This document shows, piece by piece, positions 1 through 8,730 of a stretch of 64,000 nt of DNA. Source of the stretch: Alteromonadaceae bacterium 2753L.S.0a.02 (GTDB taxonomy: Bacteria; Pseudomonadota; Gammaproteobacteria; Pseudomonadales; Cellvibrionaceae). The notes under the pieces were generated by a model. That model saw only the letters and a list, made by a program, of their open reading frames with translations, was not told the DNA's origin and did no database searches. Each line of letters opens with the position of its first letter. The stretch's first letter is position 1. The stretch is from NCBI GenBank assembly GCA_007827375.1, contig VISH01000001.1:1-64000 (forward strand). The letters are read 5' to 3'. The position numbers were made by a program, and so were the translations under genes.

Positions 1-1755
1 CAGCTGACCGTTGTTATTGCGATTGCTGCCGTGCAGGTTCAGCACATCGTGGCAACGGTCACACTTGGTTGGGACATCCACCACCTGGCGGCGCGGCATG
101 GGCTCGGTATCTGTTATCGCGAAATAATCCACCTCGCTGTTCACCGGTACGCGAACCGTATAGGCACCGTCTTTGTCTAGATGGATCGGGTGACCTTCCA
201 ATGCAATCGCACCTGAGCCCGTTGCTGCCGCAGGCACAACAACGCCTGAAGCCGCGCCATCAACAGTGAAAGTACCATCAGTATTGTCAGTCACTCCCGC
301 AGCTGTTCGTAAATTAATGGAATCGGCGCGGGATGGACGTGAGCCACTGCCACCCTCGTTGGTGTAATCTTTGGTCGTCCAGGCAATTAACACGTTAAAT
401 GATGCCGCACCGGTAGAGAATTCCGGGTCGGGGCTGTCAGAGCGAATGTTGTAGGCATTGCCATACGCATGGGTTTCAGCACCACTGGGGTCGGTTACCG
501 AAAATTTCATCGTCGGGCTGCTGCCAGGTGCGCAAACAGGGTCTTGATCCGCTGGCGTACCGCATATTTCCAAAATATTGTATTGGAAATAGGCTCGGGC
601 AACTTTGTCGGGAATGAGGTGCGAATTTGGCACGCTGCCAGCAATTCGGTCGGGTGCGTGACAGGTCGTACATTCGCTGTTGTCTGTAACCACGCCGCCG
701 GAATGGCCTCCGGTCTCCACAGCACCGTCTTTGCTGAAATCGATATCATCATGACAGGAACCACAGGCCATCATGCTCGGTGTCTGCCAGGCGTGCCCCT
801 GTGGGGTATCCGCGTCATCGCCATCATGGCACTTGGTACAGTTGCGAATATCTTGAGGGTACACCACATCTGAAAAATCGTGACCGCGTATCACGATGCT
901 GCCACCGGCTTTAACGCTGGGAAGATTCGCGCCGCTGTGAATGGCGTGCACCATCGGGCCGAGGTCTGCGGTGTATTCATCGTCACCGTTCCAGGTACCG
1001 GGGTTATGGCAAGTCACACACAATTTGGTTTCGAAGCGGGTACCGTGCACTGCAATGCGGTCGTGACAGGCGTTACAGTTCTCGGTTTTGGTGATTTCCC
1101 GCATCATGGAAACATCACTGCCATCGGGAACATAGTCGTAAACAAAGTTAACAAGCGGCAAATCGCTATTTCCCTGTTGAATGGAGATTCGATGGGTATA
1201 GGTCGCTTGGTAGCTCAGGTCCATCGGCTTGCCTTCGTGATCCGTACAGGGGTCGGGGCAATCGGCCGCCGCTAAATCTGTCGCAAAGGCGTAACTGTAG
1301 GTACCGTTTTCATTGTTAGTAAAAGGTTCCCAAAGCGAACCGCTGCGATTGCGCTCCTGCGATGCTGCCATTCCGCCGGAACGGGCACCCACGATATAGT
1401 TCTGCCAGCGTGCCGGCTCGCCGTTGATCACGGGTATGAGTTTGGAAATATTAAACCGCAAGTCACTATCACCAATGCCCGAAAAGGCTTCGCCCTTTTC
1501 ATTGGTGACCATAAAATTAATCACGGGCGATGAACCGCCCGTGACACCGGTGACCTCAAAATTCAAACGCAGAAGCTTCAATCGTGCCGATGTTTTCGCC
1601 TGCAGGCCCTTGCGGGCCTCTGGCCCTTCGGGCCCCTGCGGCCCTGCCGGGCCTTGTTTTACCGTCGTCGCCGCTACAGGCAGCGAGCAGACCGATCATG
1701 ATGACGATGACGAATTGACGCCATCCCGTGCTTTGGATATTGGTATTTTTTTCAT
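1..1755 (-). CDS. OmcA/MtrC family multiheme cytochrome c lipoprotein (3' end outside window, frameshifted near start)
   Basis: Outer-surface multiheme cytochromes of this family pass electrons from a periplasmic/outer-membrane conduit to extracellular acceptors. Translated leftward, one frame stays open from about 1560 to the window edge and holds six CxxCH haem sites (CNACH, CVTCH, CTKCH, CGSCH, CTTCH, CDRCH); more should follow outside the window. The 5' end has a lipoprotein signal ending in LLAACSGDDG and a collagen-like Gly-Pro-rich linker, typical of the family, but these lie in different frames. The ATG at 1755 (G-rich ribosome site just upstream) is one base out of frame with the lipobox. 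Probable single-base homopolymer shifts lie at 1746-1752, 1657-1660, 1614-1618 and 1558-1561. It is divergent from the cytochrome genes at 2102-3387. Family assignment is strong; whether the gene is functional, decayed or mis-sequenced is open. Confidence 0.85.
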
Positions 1756-2101
1756 ATGTCCCCCCGCAGCTGACCGGACTATAACGAATTGAAATTACAC
1801 AGACGATGGATCGCGCACTATTAGAATAGGCGCACGGCTAAACAGATAAAACGCGCAGCAGAGGGAACAGGAATAACGCGTCAACATGTACCCGCGACTT
1901 AAGCGCGAATTACAACTGCAAACTATTATGTTATTTTTAGGTTACGATTTAATCACTGTAAAGTATGATTTTTATCGTAATAGCATGTTTGTTGCCAAAT
2001 TGATGTAAAGCAAAATAACTCAGAGTTATGACTTGCTTTGCTTTCATACTGGCCGATAATTATTCATCAAAACTTGTTTTTTGTCACTAACCGGGGGTTA
2101 C
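1756..2101. promoter_or_regulatory. Divergent promoter region of the cytochrome locus with FNR-like box
   Basis: This 346-bp AT-rich gap separates the leftward OmcA/MtrC gene from the rightward diheme cytochrome. At 2000-2013 lies TTGATGTAAAGCAA, which matches 9 of 10 specified bases of the FNR consensus TTGAT-N4-ATCAA. An FNR or CRP/FNR-type regulator would fit genes for anaerobic electron transfer, but no -35/-10 pair could be fixed with confidence (CATACT at 2045-2050 is one possible -10). No gene is seen here. Confidence 0.4.
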
Positions 2102-2706
2102 ATGAAAACCATCCAACGGTGTTGTATTGCAGCTCTCTGTCTTGTAGCTGTTCCCGTTTTCGCTGATATTTCCGCACTTGTTACCGATTGCGATTCCTGC
2201 CACGGCAAGAATGGCGTTAGCACACATTCCGATATACCCACTGTAGCAGGCTATTCCGCCTACTACATGGAAGAATCACTCAACATATACAAAGAAAAAG
2301 GTCGGCCCTGCCCGGAAGTCGCTTACCCCGCCGGAGCCAACAAAGATAAGAAACCACCATGTGTGACGCTGTGAAAGCACTCACTGGCGCACAAATCACC
2401 GAAATCTCCGAACATTACGCCGACCTGCCCTTTGTCGCCGCCAAGCAGGAGTTTGATGCTGCACTCGCCAAGAAGGGTGAAGCCTTGCACGAATTGCATT
2501 GCGTGAAGTGCCATGAAGACGGTGGCAGTTCACCCGACGACGACGCCGGTATTCTCGCCGGGCAATGGATGCCTTTCCTTATGCATCAAATGGCAGAATA
2601 TAAAGCCGGCAAACGCCCCATGGATGAAAAAATGAAGCCAAAAATTGATGCGCTAAGCGACGAGGAAATTAAAGCACTCGTTAACTATTACGGCAGCATG
2701 CAGTAA
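2102..2706 (+). pseudogene. Periplasmic diheme cytochrome c (c4/c553-like), single frameshift
   Basis: The product has a signal peptide (MKTIQRCC... ending near VFA) and two haem sites, CDSCH and CVKCH, the pattern of cytochrome c4/c553-type electron shuttles. The ATG at 2102 is chosen over an upstream in-frame ATG because GGGGG lies just before it. The first frame stops at 2374, while the rest continues one base off from about 2350 (MCDAVKALTGAQIT... to 2706). Adding one A to the AAA run at 2351-2353 joins the halves into a normal protein of about 200 residues. The next gene, the NapC/NirT cytochrome, starts 83 bp downstream; together they would form a quinol-to-periplasm electron path. It is called broken as written, but a sequencing error is equally possible. 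Confidence 0.75.
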
Positions 2707-2789
2707 TTAATCCCCAGGTGTCCAAGCCCTGGAGTTAAACCCAGGGCAAGTTAACTTCGCTAATAAAACCTCATTAAAGCGAGCCGATC

Positions 2790-3387
2790 ATGACAGACGA
2801 ACAAAAAACACCACTCAAAGAACGTTTATGGCGTCGCCCAAGCAAGTGGTTTTTGTTCGGCATTCCCCTCGGCGGCTTCGCGATGCTGGCGATTGGCGCA
2901 ATAGGCCTGGGTACCTTCAACTTTGCAGTACACGAAACCAGCAGCCTGGAATTTTGTATATCCTGCCACGAAATGGAAGCCAACGCCTTCGCCGAATATC
3001 AGCAGTCGGTGCATTATCAAAATGCCAGTGGCGTGAGGGCCGTGTGCGCAGACTGCCACCTCCCTAACAGTTGGGGGCCCTAAAGTTCTAAAGAAAATGG
3101 AGAAGGGTTTTAAAGAAATACCCGCAAAACTGCTCGGCACCATTTCCACCCCGGAAAAATACGAAGCCAGACGTCTTGAAATGGCAGAAAATGTTTGGGC
3201 GGAGATGAAAGCCAGCGATTCTCGGGAATGTCGCAATTGTCATAGCTTGGAATCAATGGACCCGGAAGCCCAGGGTAGACGCACAGCGAAAAAACACAGC
3301 ATGGAACGCCATGCCGAAAAAGGCGAAACCTGTATTGATTGCCACAAAGGAATTGCCCACAAATTGCCGGAAGGCTTTACCGGTTAA
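2790..3387 (+). pseudogene. NapC/NirT family tetraheme membrane-anchored cytochrome c, single frameshift
   Basis: NapC/NirT/CymA proteins oxidise quinol at the periplasmic face of the inner membrane and feed periplasmic cytochromes. After a short cytosolic arm there is one membrane anchor (about residues 20-45), then CISCH and CADCH; after a frameshift come CRNCH and CIDCH, four haems in all, as in CymA/NapC. The first frame ends in NSWGP at 3083. With one G fewer in the GGGGG run at 3073-3077, reading continues as PKVLKKMEKGFKEI to the stop at 3387. It follows the diheme cytochrome in the same direction and converges on the histidine kinase gene. Its role as inner-membrane entry point for the OmcA/MtrC-type cytochrome is inferred from the family and neighbourhood. 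Confidence 0.78.
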
Positions 3388-3405
3388 GGTCTTATCCTTA
3401 TTCTT

Positions 3406-4767
3406 TTATTGGTAAAAGCGCGGCTGGCGTAAAATAAACACACTGCCTTCGCCCAGCTGACTTGAGGCGCTTAACTCGCCACCCGCAAGCTTGACCAGTT
3501 CGAGGGATATCGCCAAGCCCAAACCTGTACCAATATTTGCCGAACGATCTTGCTCAGCGAGTCGTTTAAAGCGGTCGAACATCAGAGGAATATCTTCTTT
3601 CGTAACTCCCTTACCGGTATCTCTCACCTGAATTTCAAACCAATCCTCCCCGTAATCCAAACTCACTTGTACATAGCCCTGTTCCGTATATTTCACCGCA
3701 TTCGACAATAATGCACCAATCACCCGACGCAGCTTTTCACTGTCTATATTCGCTTCTAAAACACGGCCCTCGGCATCCAGCTTGTCACATGTTATAAAGC
3801 GTAGCTCGATATTTTTAGCGTCGGCCTGGGGTTGGTAATCATTAATACTCTGTTTAATTAATCTGAAAATATCGGTTTTTTCAGGGTTAATGGTTATATC
3901 GCCCGAATCAATGGAGGCCATATGAAGGACGTTACTCACCAGAGATTCCATGAGTTCGCCATTGCGTAAAATCGCCTCTAAGCTACGAATATCGCGCTCG
4001 CTCAGTACCTCGTTACCCTTCCTGCTAAGCCGTCGCGAAAAACCAATGATGGCGTTAAGCGGTGTGCGAAATTCATGGGACATACTCGAAAGGAATTCCG
4101 ATTTGTAATCAGCCGTACGCTGCAAATCCTCATTGGTTTTTTTTAGAGAGAAGTAAAATCGATCATAAAGGCGGGAGTAATACCAACCAATACCGCTGAT
4201 ACAGACCATAACAAGAATGAGCGCCAGCGTTTGCAAAAACTGGCTGTAGGGCGCTGCAAGTGCGTGGTGGCTCCATCGCACGTTAAATACATCCAGAAGA
4301 CCTAAAACGGCAAAATAACTGCAGATAATAGCTGTAGCCACCCAACCTGCAGGTCGGCTAACCAACATGAAAGTCGCAACCGGTACGAATAATTGAAAAA
4401 TGATAAATGGGCTGTCTAAACCCCCGTATTCAAAACTAAAATTACCCAGCGATATAAAAACCACCAACATCAGGGTAATACCCAACCAGCGCGTCGCAAA
4501 ATTTCGCTGTGCTGCAATAACAATGAGCGCCGTGAGAATGAGTGAGCATGACGCTATCCACGAGATACTCACATCGCTTGTAATGCCAATATGCACCAGA
4601 TAAAACACAACCTGAAACACCAACCACACAAAAGCAGTGCGCAACAGAAGACGACGGCGGTTTACGCCGACGACTTTTTTATAGCCGGATTTTAGCCGGG
4701 ATTTTTGCACGCTGTTGGGCTCGCTCACAGAAGACTCCTGTTTTGCTATCCCCTTAGCATAGCCCAT
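3406..4767 (-). CDS. Membrane sensor histidine kinase
   Basis: 453 residues. The N-terminal half has about six membrane helices (between residues 42 and 200) and no recognised periplasmic sensor domain. A HisKA domain follows with phosphoacceptor His about residue 231 in SHEFRTPLNAII, then a HATPase domain with N box (NAVKYTEQG), G1 (DTGKGV) and G2 (GTGLGLAIS). No receiver or Hpt domain is present and no response regulator gene is adjacent, so its partner must be encoded elsewhere (orphan kinase). It ends 18 bp from the convergent tetraheme cytochrome gene; a redox-sensing link to that locus is only suggested by position. The ligand is unknown. Confidence 0.9.
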   Translation of the reverse strand: MGYAKGIAKQESSVSEPNSVQKSRLKSGYKKVVGVNRRRLLLRTAFVWLVFQVVFYLVHIGITSDVSISWIASCSLILTALIVIAAQRNFATRWLGITLMLVVFISLGNFSFEYGGLDSPFIIFQLFVPVATFMLVSRPAGWVATAIICSYFAVLGLLDVFNVRWSHHALAAPYSQFLQTLALILVMVCISGIGWYYSRLYDRFYFSLKKTNEDLQRTADYKSEFLSSMSHEFRTPLNAIIGFSRRLSRKGNEVLSERDIRSLEAILRNGELMESLVSNVLHMASIDSGDITINPEKTDIFRLIKQSINDYQPQADAKNIELRFITCDKLDAEGRVLEANIDSEKLRRVIGALLSNAVKYTEQGYVQVSLDYGEDWFEIQVRDTGKGVTKEDIPLMFDRFKRLAEQDRSANIGTGLGLAISLELVKLAGGELSASSQLGEGSVFILRQPRFYQ

Positions 4768-4864
4768 GAGAAAAACGGTCTTAGGCTAGCCGTTCGTTAA
4801 GCCAGCAAAACCTTTCAGTGCACAAAAGAATTTGGCCTGTTACAGAGACCGGGGCGGGAAACCG

Positions 4865-5467
4865 TTAAGTGTCTGATTCACCATCCAACAAATGCCCCAG
4901 CTTGCCACGCTTGGTTTCGAGATAATGGCTATTGTGGGGGTTGCGACCGGTTTCGTGGGGCAGGCGCTCTGCGACTTCGATACCGAGCTCTTGCAGTGCG
5001 GTAATTTTACGGGGGTTGTTCGTCATCATTTTTACGCGTTGAATTCCCATTTTCTCGAACATGGGTTTCAACAGTGAGTAGTCGCGCATATCGGCGCCGA
5101 AACCCAGGCGCTCGTTGGCCTCAACGGTGTCTGCGCCCTTATCTTGCAAGTGGTAGGCGCGAATTTTATTGACCAGACCAATGCCACGGCCTTCCTGGCG
5201 CAGGTAAAAAATCGCACCGCGCCCTTCAACCGCGATACGGTGCATCGCCGCCTGAAGTTGCGCACCGCAATCGCAGCGCAGCGAAAAAAGTGCGTCGCCG
5301 GTGAGGCACTCGGAGTGAACACGAATTAATACCGGTTCGTCTCCACTGAGATCGCCCATGGTGAGTACCACATGTTCTTTGTCGCTGTCGCTGTCGGAAA
5401 AACCATGCATTTCGAACATACCCCACGCTGTGGGTAATTTCGAAGATTCAACATATTCAATTGTCAC
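4865..5467 (-). CDS. ribA: GTP cyclohydrolase II
   Basis: 200 residues, the usual length for stand-alone RibA, which opens the GTP imidazole ring in the first step of riboflavin synthesis. The three zinc cysteines are present (C54, C65, C67 in SECLTGDALFSLRCDCG), followed by the catalytic stretch LRQEGRGIGL and the C-terminal TNNPRK motif. It is the last gene of the leftward rib-nusB-thiL-pgpA block, 13 bp after the protease-like gene. A second gene (ribBA, 8731-9846) carries a GCH II-like domain without these cysteines, so this copy probably supplies the enzymatic activity. Confidence 0.95.
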   Translation of the reverse strand: MTIEYVESSKLPTAWGMFEMHGFSDSDSDKEHVVLTMGDLSGDEPVLIRVHSECLTGDALFSLRCDCGAQLQAAMHRIAVEGRGAIFYLRQEGRGIGLVNKIRAYHLQDKGADTVEANERLGFGADMRDYSLLKPMFEKMGIQRVKMMTNNPRKITALQELGIEVAERLPHETGRNPHNSHYLETKRGKLGHLLDGESDT

Positions 5468-5480
5468 TCAAAAACCTCTT

Positions 5481-6119
5481 TTAGTACCTGGCGGTTAACA
5501 CCAGTACACCTTCATCAACTTTCATATCCACGCGACGCAGAAAACTGTTGCCCAGTAGAATTTGTGCCGGGGAATTGCCCTCCAACACCATGGCCTCAAC
5601 ATTATTCAAGGTAATCAGCCCAACACTTACTTTACTGAGCATTACGCCATACGCTGCCGCATTGCCATTGGCGGTTTGCACGAACGCGCGTCGCCCCGCC
5701 TCGTAATCAATACCCAAACGCTTTGCTTCGCGGGAACTCATGGCAATCGCCGATGCGCCTGTGTCGACCATAAAATAAGCCGACCGACCGTTAATACTAC
5801 CGGTTGCCCAGTAGTGACCATTTTCTGCGCTCGCGAGGCGAACTTCGGCTTTTTCGGGTGGCGTGTAGGTACCACCGATTTTGCGGGACAGGCTTAGCTT
5901 TTGCGTTTTACCCTCAACCTCTATCAGAGCGTGTTTACTGGTCGCTTCAATGAGTTTTACCCCTTCGGGAGAACTTTTACCCACTTTGATCAACTGTTGC
6001 TTGCCATTGATGATCAACACGGCACTGCCTTTAAAGAGGCCTTTAACCTCAACCGTGGGCGCAGCCATTGCCACACTGCAGAAACACAACACCAGCAGTA
6101 AATAGAGATTCCTTGGCAT
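5481..6119 (-). CDS. Retropepsin-like aspartic protease, clan AA (periplasmic)
   Basis: 212 residues with a cleavable signal peptide (hydrophobic residues 4-20, ending AMAA). The C-terminal half, about residues 95-212, is a single retropepsin-like domain with active-site motif YFMVDTGAS (Asp about 119) and a C-terminal ILLGNSFL-type segment. One Asp motif per chain implies a dimeric enzyme. The family (TIGR02281-like) is widespread in Proteobacteria, but its substrate is not generally known. It lies between pgpA (13 bp upstream) and ribA on the same strand, so it probably shares their transcript. Domain confidence is high; function is otherwise unassigned. Confidence 0.85.
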   Translation of the reverse strand: MPRNLYLLLVLCFCSVAMAAPTVEVKGLFKGSAVLIINGKQQLIKVGKSSPEGVKLIEATSKHALIEVEGKTQKLSLSRKIGGTYTPPEKAEVRLASAENGHYWATGSINGRSAYFMVDTGASAIAMSSREAKRLGIDYEAGRRAFVQTANGNAAAYGVMLSKVSVGLITLNNVEAMVLEGNSPAQILLGNSFLRRVDMKVDEGVLVLTARY

Positions 6120-6132
6120 GATTCTCTCCTCC

Positions 6133-6615
6133 TCAAATAAGCGCGAAGTATATCAGCGTTTGCACGCACGCCAGCGCCGCGAGCCCGGCTAACAGATCGT
6201 CTAGCATGATACCGAAGCCGCCGTGAACCCGCCGATCCACAAGCTTAATTGGCCAGGGCTTGACCATATCGAAAAAACGAAACAACACAAAGCCTGCCAC
6301 TACGGTTTCCCACCGCAGCGGCACTGCAATCATGGTAAGCCACATGCCGGCAAACTCGTCCCATACGATGCCTTTATGATCGTGCCCCCCCAGGCGGCGT
6401 GAACTGTAACCGCACAAATGGAAACCCACCGCAATAGCAAGCAACAGCACCAAGCCATAAGCCCACAGCGGCAACATTGCGAGGAGCCACAAAAACGGTA
6501 AAGAAACCAGGGTTCCCATGGTGCCCGGCACAATCGGGGAGAGCCCGGAGCCAAATCCAAAGGCGAGTAACATGCGAGGATCTCGCAACAATTGTGCAGC
6601 GGAGGGATCAGCCAA
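6133..6615 (-). CDS. pgpA: Phosphatidylglycerophosphatase A
   Basis: 160 residues, the usual PgpA length. It dephosphorylates phosphatidylglycerophosphate to phosphatidylglycerol at the inner membrane. The sequence shows the family features: an N-terminal GFGSGLSPIVPGTMGTL stretch, several hydrophobic helices, the acidic WDEFAGMW motif, and a C-terminal DRRVHGGFGIMLDD-type segment. It overlaps the end of thiL by 8 bp, as is common in gammaproteobacteria, and is followed by the aspartic protease gene. Confidence 0.95.
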   Translation of the reverse strand: MADPSAAQLLRDPRMLLAFGFGSGLSPIVPGTMGTLVSLPFLWLLAMLPLWAYGLVLLLAIAVGFHLCGYSSRRLGGHDHKGIVWDEFAGMWLTMIAVPLRWETVVAGFVLFRFFDMVKPWPIKLVDRRVHGGFGIMLDDLLAGLAALACVQTLIYFALI

Positions 6616-7567
6616 AATGTTGATACCCCGATTTTTTCAGAGGGTACAGTTTACCCTGGGTGCGCCCCATTAGCTGTTGTTCAGCGATGATTTCCCCAAT
6701 ATGCGTAACGGATAACCCGCGATCGATACATTTTTTTAATTTCACAAGGTTTTCTGGTGGCACAGTGAAACACAATTGATAATCGTCACCACCGTGCAAT
6801 GCCCATTCGCGTTGCTGAGAGGTAGTGCCGCAAGCTTCCACCGCAGAAGAAATGGGCAAGGCCGGCAAATCGATAATCGCGCCCACCTGGCTGGCTACAC
6901 AGATGTGGCTGAGGTCCTGCGCCAGGCCATCGGAAACATCGATTGCTGAAGATGCAATTCCCCGCAAAGCTTGAGCTTCTTTGAAGCAGGGACGCGGTTG
7001 GTAATAGCGCTGCATAAGATACCCGTAGGCTTCATGGCTAACCTTCACTTTACCCAACATGGCCGCGAGTGCTGCAGCGCCGTCGCCCACCGTACCGGTG
7101 ACAAAAAGACTGTCGCCGACACAGGCGCCGGAGCGACGCAAGGCCAAATCGCTGGGTACAGAACCCATAACCTGAAGACTTAAGCTCAGTGGTCCTCGCG
7201 TGGTATCACCGCCCACCAGTTCGCAATCGTATTGCGTGGCAGCTTCAAACAAACCTTTACTGAACCCGGCCAGCCAGTTTTCGTCGGCATCCGGAAGTGT
7301 AATGCAGAGCGTAAACCAGTGGGGATCAGCAGACATTGCCGCCAAATCGCTAAGCGACACACTAAGCGCGCGATGCGCTATTTTCTGAGGGTCACCGTTT
7401 TCCGGGAAATGTACGCCAGCAACTAAAGTGTCGACGCTTACCGCGAGCTCCCGGTTTTCCGGTACCCGCAGCAAGGCACAATCATCACCAACGCCGAGGC
7501 TCACACTACTGGACGTAAAGCCCCGATCAAAATAACGTCTGATAAGTTCGAACTCGCCCACAGCCAT
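6608..7567 (-). CDS. thiL: Thiamine-monophosphate kinase
   Basis: Phosphorylates thiamine monophosphate to thiamine diphosphate. The protein (319 residues) has the AIR-synthase-like fold signatures: VSLGVGDDCALL near the N-terminus, AVSVDTLVAGVHF, LVGGDTTRGPLSLS, and IDVSDGLAQDLSHI. An upstream in-frame ATG at 7651 would overlap nusB by 65 bp and add 28 unrelated residues. The ATG at 7567 (MAVGEFELIRRYF) is chosen because it matches the family N-terminus and leaves a 19-bp gap after nusB. It overlaps pgpA by 8 bp. Confidence 0.95.
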   Translation of the reverse strand: MAVGEFELIRRYFDRGFTSSSVSLGVGDDCALLRVPENRELAVSVDTLVAGVHFPENGDPQKIAHRALSVSLSDLAAMSADPHWFTLCITLPDADENWLAGFSKGLFEAATQYDCELVGGDTTRGPLSLSLQVMGSVPSDLALRRSGACVGDSLFVTGTVGDGAAALAAMLGKVKVSHEAYGYLMQRYYQPRPCFKEAQALRGIASSAIDVSDGLAQDLSHICVASQVGAIIDLPALPISSAVEACGTTSQQREWALHGGDDYQLCFTVPPENLVKLKKCIDRGLSVTHIGEIIAEQQLMGRTQGKLYPLKKSGYQHFG

Positions 7568-7586
7568 GGCTACCCTAAAAACTGAC

Positions 7587-8030
7587 TCAAGACCTTGCGG
7601 CTTTGACTTCCAGGGGGCGTAAATCGGCTGCGACTTTATCCAGTACACCATTTACAAACTTGTGGCTGTCTTCCGCTCCAAATTTTTTTGCGAGATTCAC
7701 CGCTTCGTTAATCACAACTTTGTAAGGCACATCAACGCGATGTTTAAATTCATAACTGGCCTGGCGCAATAGCGCCAGCGTCACAGGGTCGATTTTTTCG
7801 AGTGTGAGAGATTTTAAATAAGGCTGGAAACTTTCATCGAGTTCGGTTTTGTGGGCCGCTACTCCGTGAAATATTTCGTGGAAGTAATCGGTGTCGACTT
7901 TAGACATATCGTTATCAGTGTGGAATTCCGCTTCGATAACGTTGAGCGGGTTGCCATTCATTTGCCATTGATAGATGGCTTGCATAGCGAAGTGTCTGGC
8001 TCGGCTGCGGGTGGCGGCGGTTACTTTCAT
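7587..8030 (-). CDS. nusB: Transcription antitermination factor NusB
   Basis: 147 residues, all-helical NusB: ARHFAMQAIYQWQM at the N-terminus, LRQASYEFKHRVDVPYKVVINEAVNLAKKFG in the C-terminal half (shown here only as the recognised region), ending FVNGVLDKVA. NusB binds boxA RNA with NusE in rRNA antitermination. It stands in the classic ribH-nusB-thiL order. About 200 bp separate it from ribH, holding a copy of a dispersed repeat, so it may have its own promoter. Confidence 0.95.
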   Translation of the reverse strand: MKVTAATRSRARHFAMQAIYQWQMNGNPLNVIEAEFHTDNDMSKVDTDYFHEIFHGVAAHKTELDESFQPYLKSLTLEKIDPVTLALLRQASYEFKHRVDVPYKVVINEAVNLAKKFGAEDSHKFVNGVLDKVAADLRPLEVKAARS

Positions 8031-8101
8031 TTGAGGGGAACCTATTGTCTCGTTGTTGCTGTGGCGCAGGGCCGATATGAATTCAGTTAATTTTAGATAT
8101 T

Positions 8102-8119
8102 AGCGCTTCCCAGCGGGGG
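8102..8119 (+). repeat. Dispersed repeat AGCGCTTCCCAGCGGGGG
   Basis: The 18-mer AGCGCTTCCCAGCGGGGG in the ribH-nusB gap occurs identically at 17123-17140 and, inverted with single-base insertions, at 17571-17590. It is followed here by a small hairpin, AAGTGC...GCACTT (about 8136-8153). The other two copies bound a structured repeat element, so this may be a solo end of the same family. Confidence 0.6.
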
Positions 8120-8230
8120 CTTACTTTTACAAAGTGCCTCCATGCACTTCGCCCGTTGGGTCGCCTGGTGATTCCCTCCCAGCAGCGCCATGTTCACGGT
8201 CGAAAGGCGCACCTATCGAGGCACAATCAA

Positions 8231-8698
8231 TTAAATTTTCGCCATGAGCGAAACCATTTCAAGCGCAGTCTCAGCAGCTTCACTGCCTTTATTGCCGGCT
8301 TTTGTGCCGGATCGTTCGATGGCCTGTTCGATAGAGTCAACGGTGAGTACACCGAAGCTCACGGGTACGCCTGTGGCCAGAGATACTTGAGCCAGGCCTT
8401 TGGTGCATTCGCCGGCGACGTAATCGAAATGGGGAGTGCCACCACGAATAACAGCGCCCAACGCGATGACGGCATCGTATTGTTTGCTGGTTGCCAGTTT
8501 CTGCGCGACCACAGGAAATTCAAATGCGCCAGGGGCGTAGATGATTTCGATATCGTCGTCGCTAATGCCGTGACGACGCAGGCTGTCGATAGCGCCTTCT
8601 TTTAGGTGTTCTACCACGAAGCTGTTCCAGCGGCTGACCAACAGCGCGTACTTACCCGTGGCGGATTTAAAGTCACCTTCAATAATTTTTATGGTCAT
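8231..8698 (-). CDS. ribH: 6,7-dimethyl-8-ribityllumazine synthase
   Basis: 155 residues, normal length. It condenses 5-amino-6-ribitylaminouracil with 3,4-dihydroxy-2-butanone 4-phosphate. Characteristic motifs are ALLVSRWNSFVVEHL, APGAFEFPVVAQKLA and GAVIRGGTPHFDYVAGE, the last with the catalytic His. It lies 32 bp downstream of ribBA in the riboflavin operon. Confidence 0.96.
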   Translation of the reverse strand: MTIKIIEGDFKSATGKYALLVSRWNSFVVEHLKEGAIDSLRRHGISDDDIEIIYAPGAFEFPVVAQKLATSKQYDAVIALGAVIRGGTPHFDYVAGECTKGLAQVSLATGVPVSFGVLTVDSIEQAIERSGTKAGNKGSEAAETALEMVSLMAKI

Positions 8699-8730
8699 TC
8701 ATCTTTCTCTATGGAATTAAGTCTTTGGGA

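Noticed and set aside
69..1792. Several plus-strand open frames opposite the OmcA/MtrC gene
   Set aside because: They have no ribosome sites or recognisable proteins and are antisense shadows of a haem-rich coding frame with six CxxCH motifs.
8156..8605. 149-codon plus-strand frame opposite ribH
   Set aside because: It lies antisense to a complete lumazine synthase gene with all catalytic motifs.
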